DNA of 64,000 nt from Paraburkholderia sp. SOS3 (GTDB taxonomy: Bacteria; Pseudomonadota; Gammaproteobacteria; Burkholderiales; Burkholderiaceae), in NCBI RefSeq assembly GCF_001922345.1, contig NZ_CP018811.1, positions 124,001 through 188,000 of the forward strand, read 5' to 3'. Below the pieces are notes generated by a model, which had not been told where the DNA came from, made no database searches, and worked only from the letters and a program-made list of their open reading frames with translations. Made by a program: the position numbers and the translations under genes. Below, one piece after another: positions 1 through 8,548 of this stretch. Position 1 is the stretch's first letter; every line of letters starts with the position of its first letter.

Positions 1-939
1 CGGCCAGACGCCGCCGCGCGCGTACTGGAGCAGCACAACCATCAGAATGCCGAACACGATCACTTCGAAGTTGCCGTTCTCGCCGAGCAGCTTCGGCAGC
101 AGCGTTTGAAGATAGTCCTGCAGCACCGTCAGAATCGCGGCACCGAGCACGGCGCCCCACACGTGCGACACGCCGCCGACCACGGCCATAAACAGATACT
201 CGATGCCGTGATTGAGTCCGAACGGCGTCGGATTCACCGCGCGCTGCAGATGCGCATAGAGAAAGCCCGAAACTGCCGCCAGTACCGCTGCATAGATAAA
301 GATCACGACGCGCATCCACGCGGTATCGACACCCATCGCCTCAGCCATCGATCCACCGCCGCGCAGCGCACGAATCGCTCGTCCGGGCCGACTATTAAGC
401 AGATTCTGAACAGAGACGACTGCACCGAGCACGACGACCCAGATCAGGTAATAGATATGCCGCCCCGTCTCCAGATCGATGCCGAGCAGGTTCAGCGCTG
501 GAATGCCGTTGATGCCGTCGTACTTGCCGAGCCATTCGAGATTGCCGAACAGAAAGAACAGCGCGAGACCCCACGCGATCGTGCCGAGCGGCAGAAAATG
601 CCCGGACAGCCGCATGGTGACAAGGCCGAGCATGAGCGCGATCAATGCGGTCAACAGGACGCCGGCGATCAATCCAAACCACGGCGATACGCCGAATTGC
701 GTCGTCAGATACGCAGTCGAATACGCGCCGATGCCGACGAATGCAGCCTGCCCGAAACTCGTCATGCCTCCGATGCCCGTCAACAATACGAGGCCGATTG
801 CGACGATCGAATACAGGCCGATGTAGTTGAGCAGCGTGATCCAGTATTCGGGCACGTGAACCGGTTTCGGCAGGACCGGCAGCGCAAACAGCACGACCAG
901 AAATAGATAGAACGGTCCGTTCCGAACGAGGCGTTTCAT
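1..939 (-). CDS. livM: LivM-type branched-chain amino acid ABC transporter permease (3' end cut by window edge)
   Basis: Inner-membrane permease subunit of a high-affinity LIV/HAAT-type ABC importer; it pairs with the LivH-type permease just upstream. The minus strand is open from an ATG at 939 to the window edge (313 codons), so the C-terminus is missing. The translation begins MKRLVRNGPFYLFL and contains typical LivM blocks such as GIGGMTSFGQAAFVGIGAY and AVVGGVSHVWGAVLGA, the latter being the EAA-like loop that contacts the ATPases. GGAGGAG lies about 8 nt before the ATG, and the gap to the livH stop is only 4 nt, which indicates one operon. The ATPase genes of this set are not in the window and presumably lie beyond the left edge. 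Substrate is not determinable from the sequence. Confidence 0.9.
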   Translation of the reverse strand, partial: MKRLVRNGPFYLFLVVLFALPVLPKPVHVPEYWITLLNYIGLYSIVAIGLVLLTGIGGMTSFGQAAFVGIGAYSTAYLTTQFGVSPWFGLIAGVLLTALIALMLGLVTMRLSGHFLPLGTIAWGLALFFLFGNLEWLGKYDGINGIPALNLLGIDLETGRHIYYLIWVVVLGAVVSVQNLLNSRPGRAIRALRGGGSMAEAMGVDTAWMRVVIFIYAAVLAAVSGFLYAHLQRAVNPTPFGLNHGIEYLFMAVVGGVSHVWGAVLGAAILTVLQDYLQTLLPKLLGENGNFEVIVFGILMVVLLQYARGGVWP

Positions 940-943
940 CGTG

Positions 944-1999
944 TCACTCCTCCGCCTCTTCTGCGTGCGGCGTCGCGAGACTACGCCACAGCAGCACCGG
1001 AATGATCAGCGTGAACACGATCACTTCCTTGTAAGCGCTCGCCCAGAACGACGAGTACGACTCGAGTAAGCCGACCAGCAACGAGCCGGCTGCCGCGAGC
1101 GGATAGCTGACGAGCCCGCCGATGATCGCGCCGACGAAGCCCTTGAGACCGATCAGAAAGCCGGAGTCGTAGTAAATCGTCGTCAGCGGTGCGACGAGCA
1201 TGCCGCACAGCGCGCCGAGACCCGCTGCGAGCGTGAACGCGAGGCGCCCCGCCTGCGTCGTGCCGATGCCGACCAGTTGTGCGCCGACGCGGTTCACCGA
1301 AGTCGCGCGCAGCGCCTTGCCGGAAAGCGAGCGGTCGAAGTACAGATACAGCGCGACGATCAGCACGAGCGCCGTGCCGATCACCCAGAGGCTCTGCCCG
1401 GAAATCGCCAACGTGCCGACATTGAATGTCGCGTCCGAGAATGCATTCGTGCGCGAGCCTTCCGCGCCGAACATCACGAGCCCCAGGCCCACCATCGCGA
1501 AGTGCACCGCGACTGCGACGATCAACAGCAGAAGCGTCGTGGTTTCGGCGATTGGCTCGAAGGCCAACCGGTAGACCAGTGGACCCATGGGAATCACGAT
1601 CAGCAGCGCGAGCGCGATCTGCACGGCCATCGGCAGCGGATGCATGAAGAGCGCGCGCGTCAGCGCATAGACGGCGACCGGGAACAGCAGATACTTGCCG
1701 GCCAGCACAGCGAACGTGCGCGCCGCAGCGCCGCGTCGTTCGGGATGCCGAACGAGTCCGGCCGCTTCCACGACGAAGCACGCGGCGCCTAACGCGACGA
1801 GCATCGTGCACGTAGCCGGAAACTTCTGCGATTGCAGGCCGGCGAGCGTCAACGCGCCATATGAAACGAACTCTCCTTGCGGGATAAAGATCACGCGCGT
1901 CACCGAAAAAACGAGCACGAGCGCGAGTGCGAGCAATGCGTAGATCGCGCCGGTCGTGATGCCGTCCTGCGCGAGGATCGCCGCGATTGATAGATCCAT
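944..1999 (-). CDS. livH: LivH-type branched-chain amino acid ABC transporter permease
   Basis: Inner-membrane permease of the first LIV-type importer (351 aa). The open frame extends further upstream, but I chose the ATG at 1999 because AAGGACG sits just before it and the protein then starts MDLSIAAILAQDGITTGAIY, the usual LivH start. At least eight hydrophobic segments are visible, and the LivH block IGLKGFVGAIIGGLVSYPLA is near residue 290. It is longer than the usual 290-310 residues because of an extra stretch around residues 75-120 (EAAGLVRHPERRGAAARTF and a membrane segment). It lies 4 nt upstream of livM and follows a binding-protein gene at 205 bp spacing. Confidence 0.88.
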   Translation of the reverse strand: MDLSIAAILAQDGITTGAIYALLALALVLVFSVTRVIFIPQGEFVSYGALTLAGLQSQKFPATCTMLVALGAACFVVEAAGLVRHPERRGAAARTFAVLAGKYLLFPVAVYALTRALFMHPLPMAVQIALALLIVIPMGPLVYRLAFEPIAETTTLLLLIVAVAVHFAMVGLGLVMFGAEGSRTNAFSDATFNVGTLAISGQSLWVIGTALVLIVALYLYFDRSLSGKALRATSVNRVGAQLVGIGTTQAGRLAFTLAAGLGALCGMLVAPLTTIYYDSGFLIGLKGFVGAIIGGLVSYPLAAAGSLLVGLLESYSSFWASAYKEVIVFTLIIPVLLWRSLATPHAEEAEE

Positions 2000-2203
2000 A
2001 AAGAATCGTCCTTCGTGGAGCGTCGAAAACCGGAATGGGGAGAAACAGAAAGCGTGTGGAAAAGCGGGAACGCGTCGCGCGCTGGTCAATGCCTCATCGC
2101 GACCGTCGATCGCAACGATTCATCGACACAGCGGCGCCTGCCATTGTCCCCGATACGAAGCTTGCGCGCCGACGTCGCGGCCGCAGGCTACGGAAGGCGT
2201 GTT

Positions 2204-3376
2204 CTAGTCTTTCTGCAGTTGCCATTTGCCGTCGACGATCCGCACGATCACGCGTGCGCGACTGTCGAGGCCATTGTGATCGGTCGTCGTCATGTTGAAG
2301 ATGCCGTGCGACGCGGGCATGTTTTTCACGTTTTCGAGCGCATCGCGCAGCGCGGTGCGAAACGCGACCGTGCCCGGCTGCCCCTTCTTCAGCGCCTCGG
2401 GGACCGCCCGCTGCAGCAACTGGCCGGCATCCCATGCATGGCCGCCGAACGTCGACACCGAGCCCGCGCCATAGACCCTCTCATAGGCATTCTTGTAGGC
2501 TTGCGACGACTGCTTGACCGGGTTCGAGTCCGGCAGCTGATCGGTAACGAGAATCGGCCCCGCAGGTAGCAGTTCGCCGTCGCAATCCTTGCCGCACACG
2601 CGCAGGAACTCGTTATTCGCGACGCCATGCGTTTGATAGATGTTGCCCTTGTAGCCGCGCTCCTTCAGCGTCTTCGCAGGCAACGCGGCGGGCGTGCCGG
2701 AACCTGCGATCAGCACCGCATCGGGGTTCTGCGACATCATTTTCAACACCTGGCCGGTTACCGATGCATCGGTGCGGTTATAGCGTTCGTTGGCAACGAG
2801 CTTCAGATGATGCGCGTTCGCAGCCGCATTGAAGACCGAGTACCAGCTCTCGCCATACGCGTCCGCAAAGCCGAGAAACGCGACCGACTTCACGCCGTGC
2901 TGCTCCATGTAAGCGGCGATCGCATCGGCCATCAGCGCATCGTTTTGCGGCGTCTTGAACGCCCATTCGCGCTTCGCATCGATCGGCGCGACGATCGACC
3001 CGGATGCTGCAAGCGAGATCATCGGCGTTCTGCTTTCGGCAATGGGGTCGAGCATCGCCAGCGAGGCGGGCGTGACCGTCGAGCCGATGATCGCATCGAC
3101 ATGGTCTTCGTCGATCAGCTTATGCACGTTCTGCACCGCATGCGTGCTGTCGCTTGCATCGTCGAGCACGATGTATTGCACGCTCTTGCCGCCGATTTGT
3201 TTCGGCAGCAGCGCGATGGTGTTCTTCTCGGGAATGCCGAGCGACGCGGCAGGACCGGTCGTCGACAGCGTCACGCCGATCTTCACCTGCGCCGCGGCCG
3301 AGCCGGCGCCGCAGACGAATGCCGCGGCGCACGTGGCCAACACCGCGGCGCGCATCCATCGTTTCCTGTTGTTCAT
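2204..3376 (-). CDS. Periplasmic substrate-binding protein of LIV-type ABC transporter (paralog A)
   Basis: Class I (Leu/Ile/Val-binding type) periplasmic solute-binding protein, 390 aa, expected to deliver substrate to the livH/livM permeases downstream. The N-terminus is a clear Sec signal peptide (MNNRKRWMRAAVLATCAAAF, small residues, cut near AAA-Q), and the mature protein opens QVKIGVTLSTTGPAASLGIP. The ligand-pocket blocks DAIIGS and AFLGFADAYGESW are present, as is the Cys pair RVCGKDCDGE. It is clearly homologous, block for block, to the next gene upstream (3498-4652), so the pair is a tandem duplication. Ligand unknown; aromatic acids and amides are alternatives to amino acids for this family. 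Confidence 0.88.
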   Translation of the reverse strand: MNNRKRWMRAAVLATCAAAFVCGAGSAAAQVKIGVTLSTTGPAASLGIPEKNTIALLPKQIGGKSVQYIVLDDASDSTHAVQNVHKLIDEDHVDAIIGSTVTPASLAMLDPIAESRTPMISLAASGSIVAPIDAKREWAFKTPQNDALMADAIAAYMEQHGVKSVAFLGFADAYGESWYSVFNAAANAHHLKLVANERYNRTDASVTGQVLKMMSQNPDAVLIAGSGTPAALPAKTLKERGYKGNIYQTHGVANNEFLRVCGKDCDGELLPAGPILVTDQLPDSNPVKQSSQAYKNAYERVYGAGSVSTFGGHAWDAGQLLQRAVPEALKKGQPGTVAFRTALRDALENVKNMPASHGIFNMTTTDHNGLDSRARVIVRIVDGKWQLQKD

Positions 3377-3427
3377 GGTTCGACCTGTTCAGATATCCGG
3401 GGCTTCGGTTTCGCTGCGAGCAGGCAG

Positions 3428-3458
3428 AAAAAAAGGCGCGTCGAGCTGCACGCGCCTT
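3428..3458 (-). terminator. Intrinsic terminator after binding-protein paralog B
   Basis: On the minus strand a 9-bp perfect stem (AAGGCGCGT / ACGCGCCTT, 8-nt loop) is followed by a run of seven T. It lies 40 nt past the stop of the 3498-4652 gene and upstream of paralog A, so paralog B can be made as a single-gene transcript and part of the transcription is expected to stop before livHM. Confidence 0.82.
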
Positions 3459-3497
3459 CTTTCCGGGGATGCATCAATGCACCGGCACCGATGCAAA

Positions 3498-4652
3498 TCA
3501 GTCCGACACGAGCTTCCACTTGCCATCGACGATCTGCACCATCACGCGCGCCCGCTCGTCGAGGCCGGCGTGATCGTTGGCGCTCATGTTAAAGATGCCT
3601 TGCGAAGCCGGCAGGTCATGCGTGCTTTCGAGCGCCGCACGCAGCGCTTCGCGGAACGCCGGCGTACCCGGTTGACCTTGCTTGAGCGCGATCGGAATCG
3701 CACGCTGCAGCAACAGTCCAGCATCCCACATATGACCGCCGAATGTCGACACTGACCCGGCGCCGTACGCGGATTCGTACGCATGCTTATACGTAAGTGC
3801 GGCCTGTTTCGCGGGATTCGACGCCGGCAGCTGATCGGCAACGAGCAGCGGACCGGCCGGCAGATAGGTGCCGTCGCAATCCTTGCCGCACACGCGCAGG
3901 AAGTCGTTGTTCGCGACGCCGTGCGTCTGGTAGTACTTGCCGTTGTAGCCGCGTTCCTTGAGCGTGCGCTGCGGCAACGCGGCCGGCGTGCCGGCGCCCG
4001 CGATCAGCACCGCATCCGGGTGCTGCGCCATCATTTTCAGCACTTGCCCTGTCACCGAAGTGTCATTGCGCGCAAAGCGCTCGCTGGCGACGACCTTGAT
4101 GTTCGCCTGCTGCGCCGCCTTCGAGAACTCCTTGAACCAGCTCTCGCCATAGGCGTCCGCGAAGCCGATGAACGCGACCGTTTTCACGCCGTGCCTTGCC
4201 ATATGCTGCGCGATCGCACTCGCCATCAGGATGTCGTTTTGCGGCGTCTTGAACACCCAGGCCCGCTTCGCATCCATCGGCTCCACGATCGCCGCGGCCG
4301 CGCCGAGCGAAATCATCGGCGTGTGAGCTTCGCTTGCAATGTCGATCATCGCAAGCGAGTTCGGCACGACAGTCGAGCCGATCAATGCGTCGACGTGGTC
4401 TTCGCTTATCAGCTTGCGCGTGTTCTTCACGGCCTGCGTCGAATCGGTCGCATCGTCGAGCACGATGTAGTCGACCTTCTGCCCTGCAATTTCTTTCGGC
4501 AGCAACGTGGTGGTATTTTTCTCGGGGATGCCGAGCGACGCCGCCGGGCCCGTCGCCGATACCGTGATGCCGATCTTTACGCCTGCCGCTATCGCGCCGT
4601 GATATGCCACACACAAAAGCGCTGCGCTCATCCATCGCCATGCCGACTTCAT
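3498..4652 (-). CDS. Periplasmic substrate-binding protein of LIV-type ABC transporter (paralog B)
   Basis: Second LIV-type periplasmic binding protein (384 aa), a tandem paralog of the 2204-3376 gene. The ATG at 4652 was chosen from a longer open frame because AAGGAG lies 6 nt upstream and a signal peptide follows directly (MKSAWRWMSAALLCVAYHG, cut near AIAA-G). The mature start VKIGITVSATGPAASLGIP and the block RVCGKDCDGTYLPAGP match paralog A almost residue for residue. A strong terminator follows, so it may be expressed at a higher level than the permeases, as is common for binding proteins. The two paralogs may differ in ligand. Confidence 0.88.
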   Translation of the reverse strand: MKSAWRWMSAALLCVAYHGAIAAGVKIGITVSATGPAASLGIPEKNTTTLLPKEIAGQKVDYIVLDDATDSTQAVKNTRKLISEDHVDALIGSTVVPNSLAMIDIASEAHTPMISLGAAAAIVEPMDAKRAWVFKTPQNDILMASAIAQHMARHGVKTVAFIGFADAYGESWFKEFSKAAQQANIKVVASERFARNDTSVTGQVLKMMAQHPDAVLIAGAGTPAALPQRTLKERGYNGKYYQTHGVANNDFLRVCGKDCDGTYLPAGPLLVADQLPASNPAKQAALTYKHAYESAYGAGSVSTFGGHMWDAGLLLQRAIPIALKQGQPGTPAFREALRAALESTHDLPASQGIFNMSANDHAGLDERARVMVQIVDGKWKLVSD

Positions 4653-5243
4653 TCCACTCCTTACGCCCGTAGTCGAAAAGCAATCGATATAAAGGGCCGG
4701 TTTTAAGTGGCATGACCTTGTGGCCACACCAGGAACGTCAATATCAGGGAATGGCGAGTGTAGCCGAACGCGCCAAGGCGTGCGGCGAGGCGAGCAAGGC
4801 GGTATCGCGACCGTCGGAAAAAGAAGCAAGGCTTATCGAGGGGCCTCGCGCACGGAAACTCAGCTTCCGGCGCCATTCATTGACGCGGCAAGATGCGCGC
4901 GCCGGATACTTCGCGAAAGGACAGACAAAAAGTAAAAAGCGCTGTTGGATCCAGTCCAACAGCGCTTTTGTATGGGCGCTTAGCGCCTCATTGTCTCCTC
5001 GTTCTCCACCTGCAAAATTCGGGTGCATCAGAACTGTGTGAAGATTAAACAAGCGGGCTTTATCGAACAACTAGCATTTACCCTAGTGGTGCAGCTGCGC
5101 ACCGTATCGGGGCGCGCGGTGTCGACACTTTGACATGCTTGTCGAACTCGTTTCGCGCTCGTTTGACTGCGCTAATTTTGCATCGGATAACGAAGCAACG
5201 AGACATGGCCGGAAGCGTTTCCACCTCGCCCTGCCCGACCCGC
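4653..5243. other. Intergenic region with one bidirectional terminator, no gene
   Basis: About 590 bp between the binding-protein gene and the second livM. The only clear element is the strong hairpin at 4935-4969. Open frames here lack ribosome sites and family resemblance. The promoter of paralog B must lie in 4653-4930, but I could not pick a convincing -35/-10 pair. Confidence 0.6.
4935..4969 (-). terminator. Strong intrinsic terminator, likely end of the second liv operon
   Basis: A perfect 15-bp inverted repeat (AAAAGCGCTGTTGGA and its complement, 5-nt loop TCCAG). On the minus strand it is followed by TTTTTACTTTTTG, a good U-tract, about 275 nt after the livM stop at 5244. The T4 on the plus side means it could also act in the other direction. 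Confidence 0.85.
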
Positions 5244-6215
5244 TCACGCACGCAACGGCTTCACCCGCGCGACGATTTCGCCGACAATGCCGCGCCTGAA
5301 TGCCAGCACGCAAGCGATAAAGATCAGGCCCGTGACGATCGTCACCGATTCGCCGAGCGAGCGGAACCAGTCGAGCCCCGTTGCCGACGCGATCACGTTA
5401 CCGATATCGCCGAGCCGCTCTTCGAGCGAGACAATCAGCGCGGCGCCGAGCAGCGGCCCAAACAGCGTGCCCATGCCGCCGACGAGCGTCATCAGCACGA
5501 CGAGGCCCGACATCGTCCAGTACGCATCGCTCAACGTTTCGAACCCGAGCACGAGCACCTTCATCGAACCGGCGAGACCCGCGAGACCCGCGGACAGCAC
5601 GAACGCGAGCAGCTTGAAGCGGTTCGTATCGTAGCCAAGCGAAATCGCTCGCGGCTCGTTCTCCTTGATCGCGACCAGCACCTGCCCGAATGGCGAGTGC
5701 ACGATGCGCACGATCAGCATGAACGCGAGCACCATCACGAGCAGTACGACGAAATACAGCGTGAGGTCCGACGAGAGATCGAGCAGGCCGAACAGCCTGC
5801 CGCGCGGCACGCCCTGCATTCCATCCTCGCCATGCGTAAACGGCGCCTGCAGAAACACGAAGTAGATCATCTGCGCGAGCGCAAGCGTGATCATCGCGAA
5901 GTAGATGCCCTGCCGGCGGATCGCGAACAGCCCGACAATCAACCCCAGCAGCGTCGCGGCCGCGGTGCCGGCAAGCACGCCGATTTCAGGTGTCGTGCCG
6001 AGCGACTGGATCGCATAGCCGGTGATATACCCTGCGCTCGAGAGAAACATCGCATGCCCGAACGACAGCAGCCCCGTGTAACCGATCAGAAGATTGAACG
6101 CCGCCGCAAACAGCGCAAAGCACAGCACCTTCATCACGAACACCGGGTACATGCCGGCAAACGGCGCGACGATGAGACCGATGAGCAGCAGCACGTAAAG
6201 CGCTTTTCTCTGCAT
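5244..6215 (-). CDS. livM: LivM-type branched-chain amino acid ABC transporter permease (second system)
   Basis: Inner-membrane permease (323 aa), last gene of the complete livG-livF-binding protein-livH-livM set. It starts MQRKALYVLLLIGLIVAPFA and contains the LivM signature GYTGLLSFGHAMFLSSAGYI near residue 45 and LVGGMGTLFGPLLGAALIVS near residue 235. Its ATG overlaps the livH stop by one base (TAATG), which indicates translational coupling. Length is normal for the family. The operon probably ends at the hairpin 275 nt downstream. Confidence 0.92.
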   Translation of the reverse strand: MQRKALYVLLLIGLIVAPFAGMYPVFVMKVLCFALFAAAFNLLIGYTGLLSFGHAMFLSSAGYITGYAIQSLGTTPEIGVLAGTAAATLLGLIVGLFAIRRQGIYFAMITLALAQMIYFVFLQAPFTHGEDGMQGVPRGRLFGLLDLSSDLTLYFVVLLVMVLAFMLIVRIVHSPFGQVLVAIKENEPRAISLGYDTNRFKLLAFVLSAGLAGLAGSMKVLVLGFETLSDAYWTMSGLVVLMTLVGGMGTLFGPLLGAALIVSLEERLGDIGNVIASATGLDWFRSLGESVTIVTGLIFIACVLAFRRGIVGEIVARVKPLRA

Positions 6216-7099
6216 TATTTCTCCTTGCCGAAAAGGCCTGTCGGCCGCACGAGCAGCACGAGCGCCATGATCACGAATACGACGGTGGCCGACGCCTCCG
6301 GATAGAACACGCGCGTGAAGCCTTCGATCACGCCGAGCAGCAGGCCCGTCAGAATCGAGCCCATGATCGACCCCATCCCGCCGATCACTACCACGGCGAA
6401 TACCGTGACGATCAGCGGTTGCCCCATCAGCGGCGAGACCTGGATGACAGGCGCGGCCAGCACGCCGGCAAACGCCGCGAGCGCGACGCCGAAACCATAG
6501 GTGAGCGTGACCATCAGCGGCACATTGACGCCGAAGGCTTCGACGAGCTTCGGATTCTCGGTACCGGCGCGCAGGTAAGCGCCAAGGCGCGTCTTATCGA
6601 TCACGAACCACGTCGCGAAGCAGACGATCAGCGACGCGACCACCACCCACGCGCGATAGTTCGGCAGAAACATGAAGCCGAGATTGGTCGCGCCGGAAAG
6701 CAGATCGGGCACATCGTACGGTTGACCGGACGCGCCGTAGATCGAGCGGAACACGCCTTCGACGACCAGCGTGAGCCCGAACGTCAGCAACAGCCCATAC
6801 AGGTGATCGAGCTTGTAGAGCCAGCGCAGCATCGACCGTTCGATCAGCATCCCGAACAATCCGACGATGATGGGCGCGAGCACGAGCATCACCCAGTACG
6901 GCAGGCCGAAATACGCGAGGCCCATCCAGGTGAGCATCGCGCCGAGCATGAACAATGCGCCGTGCGCGAAGTTGATCACGTTGAGCAGACCGAAAATCAC
7001 CGCCAGCCCGAGGCTCAGGATCGCGTAGAACGAACCGTTCACGAGACCGAGCAGCAACTGGCTCAACATGGCCGGCAGCGGGATGCCAAAGATATCCAT
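6215..7099 (-). CDS. livH: LivH-type branched-chain amino acid ABC transporter permease (second system)
   Basis: Inner-membrane permease (294 aa) partnering the livM just downstream. It contains the LivH blocks GLAVIFGLLNVINFAHGAL near residue 33 and VVVIGGMGSIMGSILTGLL near residue 235. I chose the ATG at 7099 (MDIFGIPLPAMLSQ), the common start for this family; a TTG at 7114 in the same frame would add five residues. Neither start has a good ribosome site, so translation may depend on coupling or on the hairpin at 7132-7182 in the leader. Confidence 0.9.
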   Translation of the reverse strand: MDIFGIPLPAMLSQLLLGLVNGSFYAILSLGLAVIFGLLNVINFAHGALFMLGAMLTWMGLAYFGLPYWVMLVLAPIIVGLFGMLIERSMLRWLYKLDHLYGLLLTFGLTLVVEGVFRSIYGASGQPYDVPDLLSGATNLGFMFLPNYRAWVVVASLIVCFATWFVIDKTRLGAYLRAGTENPKLVEAFGVNVPLMVTLTYGFGVALAAFAGVLAAPVIQVSPLMGQPLIVTVFAVVVIGGMGSIMGSILTGLLLGVIEGFTRVFYPEASATVVFVIMALVLLVRPTGLFGKEK

Positions 7100-7131
7100 T
7101 GAACGCGTCGTCAAAGTGAAAGCAAAAGCGC

Positions 7132-7182
7132 GCTGGGCGCATCAGGCCAACCGCACATCCACCGTAGCCCAATGCGCCCAGC
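7132..7182 (-). promoter_or_regulatory. Intercistronic stem-loop between binding-protein gene and livH
   Basis: A perfect 11-bp inverted repeat (GCTGGGCGCAT / ATGCGCCCAGC) with a 29-nt loop, 55 nt after the binding-protein stop and 33 nt before livH. On the minus strand it is followed by GCGCTTTTGC, a weak U-tract. Hairpins in this position usually protect the upstream message or cause partial termination, which raises binding-protein output relative to permeases. Function here is inferred. Confidence 0.6.
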
Positions 7183-7236
7183 ACGCGGAACGTGCGCGCC
7201 TGCCGCCGCCTGTCCGCGGCAGGCCATCGCCGGCGC

Positions 7237-8451
7237 TTATTTCCACAACGCGCAGCGCGTTTCCTGCTTTGTCGTAAATGCCTGTTCGCCCGGAATCGTC
7301 GCCGTGATCTTGTAGTAGTCCCACGGTTCTTTCGACTCGGCGGGCGTCTTCACCTGCATCAGGTACATGTCGTGAATAAAGCTGCCGTCCTGGCGGATAT
7401 AGCCCTTACCGTAGAAATCGTCGATCTTCGTCTTCTTGAGCTGCGCCATCACCTTGTCCGGATCGGTCGAGCCGACCGCCTTCACGGCGTTCAGATACGT
7501 CATCGTGGCCGAGTAGTCGGCTGCCTGCAGGCTCGACGGCATCTTCTTCATCTTCTCGAAATAACGCTGCGCCCATTTGCGCGTGTTCGCGTCCTTGTTC
7601 CAGTACCAGCTGTCGGTCGCGATCAGGCCTTGCGTCGTCTCGAGCCCGAGACTGTGGATGTCGTCGATGAAGATCAGCAGTGCGGCGATCTTCATCGTCT
7701 TCGTGATGCCGAATTCCTTAGCGGCCTTGATCGCATTGATCGTATCGCCGCCCGCATTCGCGAGCCCGAGAATCTGCGCCTTCGACGCTTGCGCCTGCAA
7801 CAGGAACGACGAGAAGTCCGATGCGGACAGCGGATGCCGCACTTCGCCGAGCACCTGGCCGCCGTTGGCCTTCACGACGTCCGCGGTGTTCTTTTCGAGC
7901 GCCTTGCCGAATGCGTAATCGGCGGTCAGAAAATACCAGGTCTTGCCGCCCTGCTTCGTGATCGCGGAACCGGTGCCTTTGGCGAGCGCGGTCGTGTCGT
8001 ACGCATAGTGGACCGTGTACGGCGTGCACTGCTCGTTGGTCAGCGTATCGGCGCCCGCACCGATGTTGATGTACACCTTGTGCTTCTCGCCCGCGACCTG
8101 GTTCGTCGACAACGCGGTTGCCGAGTTCGTGCCGCCGATCACGGCGTCGACGCCGTCGCGGTCGAACCACTCGCGTGCGCGCGAGGCGGCGATATCGGCC
8201 TTGTTCTGGTGGTCCGCGTAGAGAATCTGGATCGGCTTGCCGTTCACCTTGCCGCCGAAATCCGCAACGGCCATGCGAATCGCCTCGAGGCCGCCCTGGC
8301 CATCGATGTCCGCATAGAGCCCCGACATGTCGGTGATAAAGCCGATCTTCACGGCGTCGTCGGCTGCCCGCGCGCTGCCCGCGGTCAGCGCGATACCGGC
8401 GGCGGCCGCGAAACAGAGGGACGTGAGGCGCGCGAGAGTTTTCCTTTTCAT
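7237..8451 (-). CDS. Periplasmic substrate-binding protein of LIV-type ABC transporter (second system)
   Basis: Periplasmic class I solute-binding protein (404 aa). The ATG at 8451 follows AAGGAG at normal spacing; an upstream in-frame extension was rejected. Signal peptide MKRKTLARLTSLCFAAAAGI ends near SARA-ADD, and the mature part opens VKIGFITDMSGLYADIDG. The protein resembles the family members described as ABC substrate-binding proteins with the block LTADYAFGKALEKNTADVV. Only distantly similar to paralogs A and B at 2-4.6 kb, so the two transporters probably differ in substrate. It sits between livF and livH. Confidence 0.9.
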   Translation of the reverse strand: MKRKTLARLTSLCFAAAAGIALTAGSARAADDAVKIGFITDMSGLYADIDGQGGLEAIRMAVADFGGKVNGKPIQILYADHQNKADIAASRAREWFDRDGVDAVIGGTNSATALSTNQVAGEKHKVYINIGAGADTLTNEQCTPYTVHYAYDTTALAKGTGSAITKQGGKTWYFLTADYAFGKALEKNTADVVKANGGQVLGEVRHPLSASDFSSFLLQAQASKAQILGLANAGGDTINAIKAAKEFGITKTMKIAALLIFIDDIHSLGLETTQGLIATDSWYWNKDANTRKWAQRYFEKMKKMPSSLQAADYSATMTYLNAVKAVGSTDPDKVMAQLKKTKIDDFYGKGYIRQDGSFIHDMYLMQVKTPAESKEPWDYYKITATIPGEQAFTTKQETRCALWK

Positions 8452-8548
8452 CTGTGTGTCTCCTTGGTTCTGCGTTGTGTTTATCAGAGGCAATGTGCGT
8501 CGCGCGAGCGGTGGGCGCGGTGCCGCGACATCGAAGCGCCCGCGCCGC

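Noticed and set aside
2515..2540. tRNA T-loop-like string GGTTCGAGTCC
   Set aside because: It is inside the binding-protein gene, codes for conserved residues, and no acceptor stem or anticodon arm can be folded around it.
5130..6305. Long plus-strand frame rich in Arg, His, Asp and Gln
   Set aside because: It is the antisense shadow of livM; the same composition appears opposite every membrane-protein gene in this GC-rich DNA.
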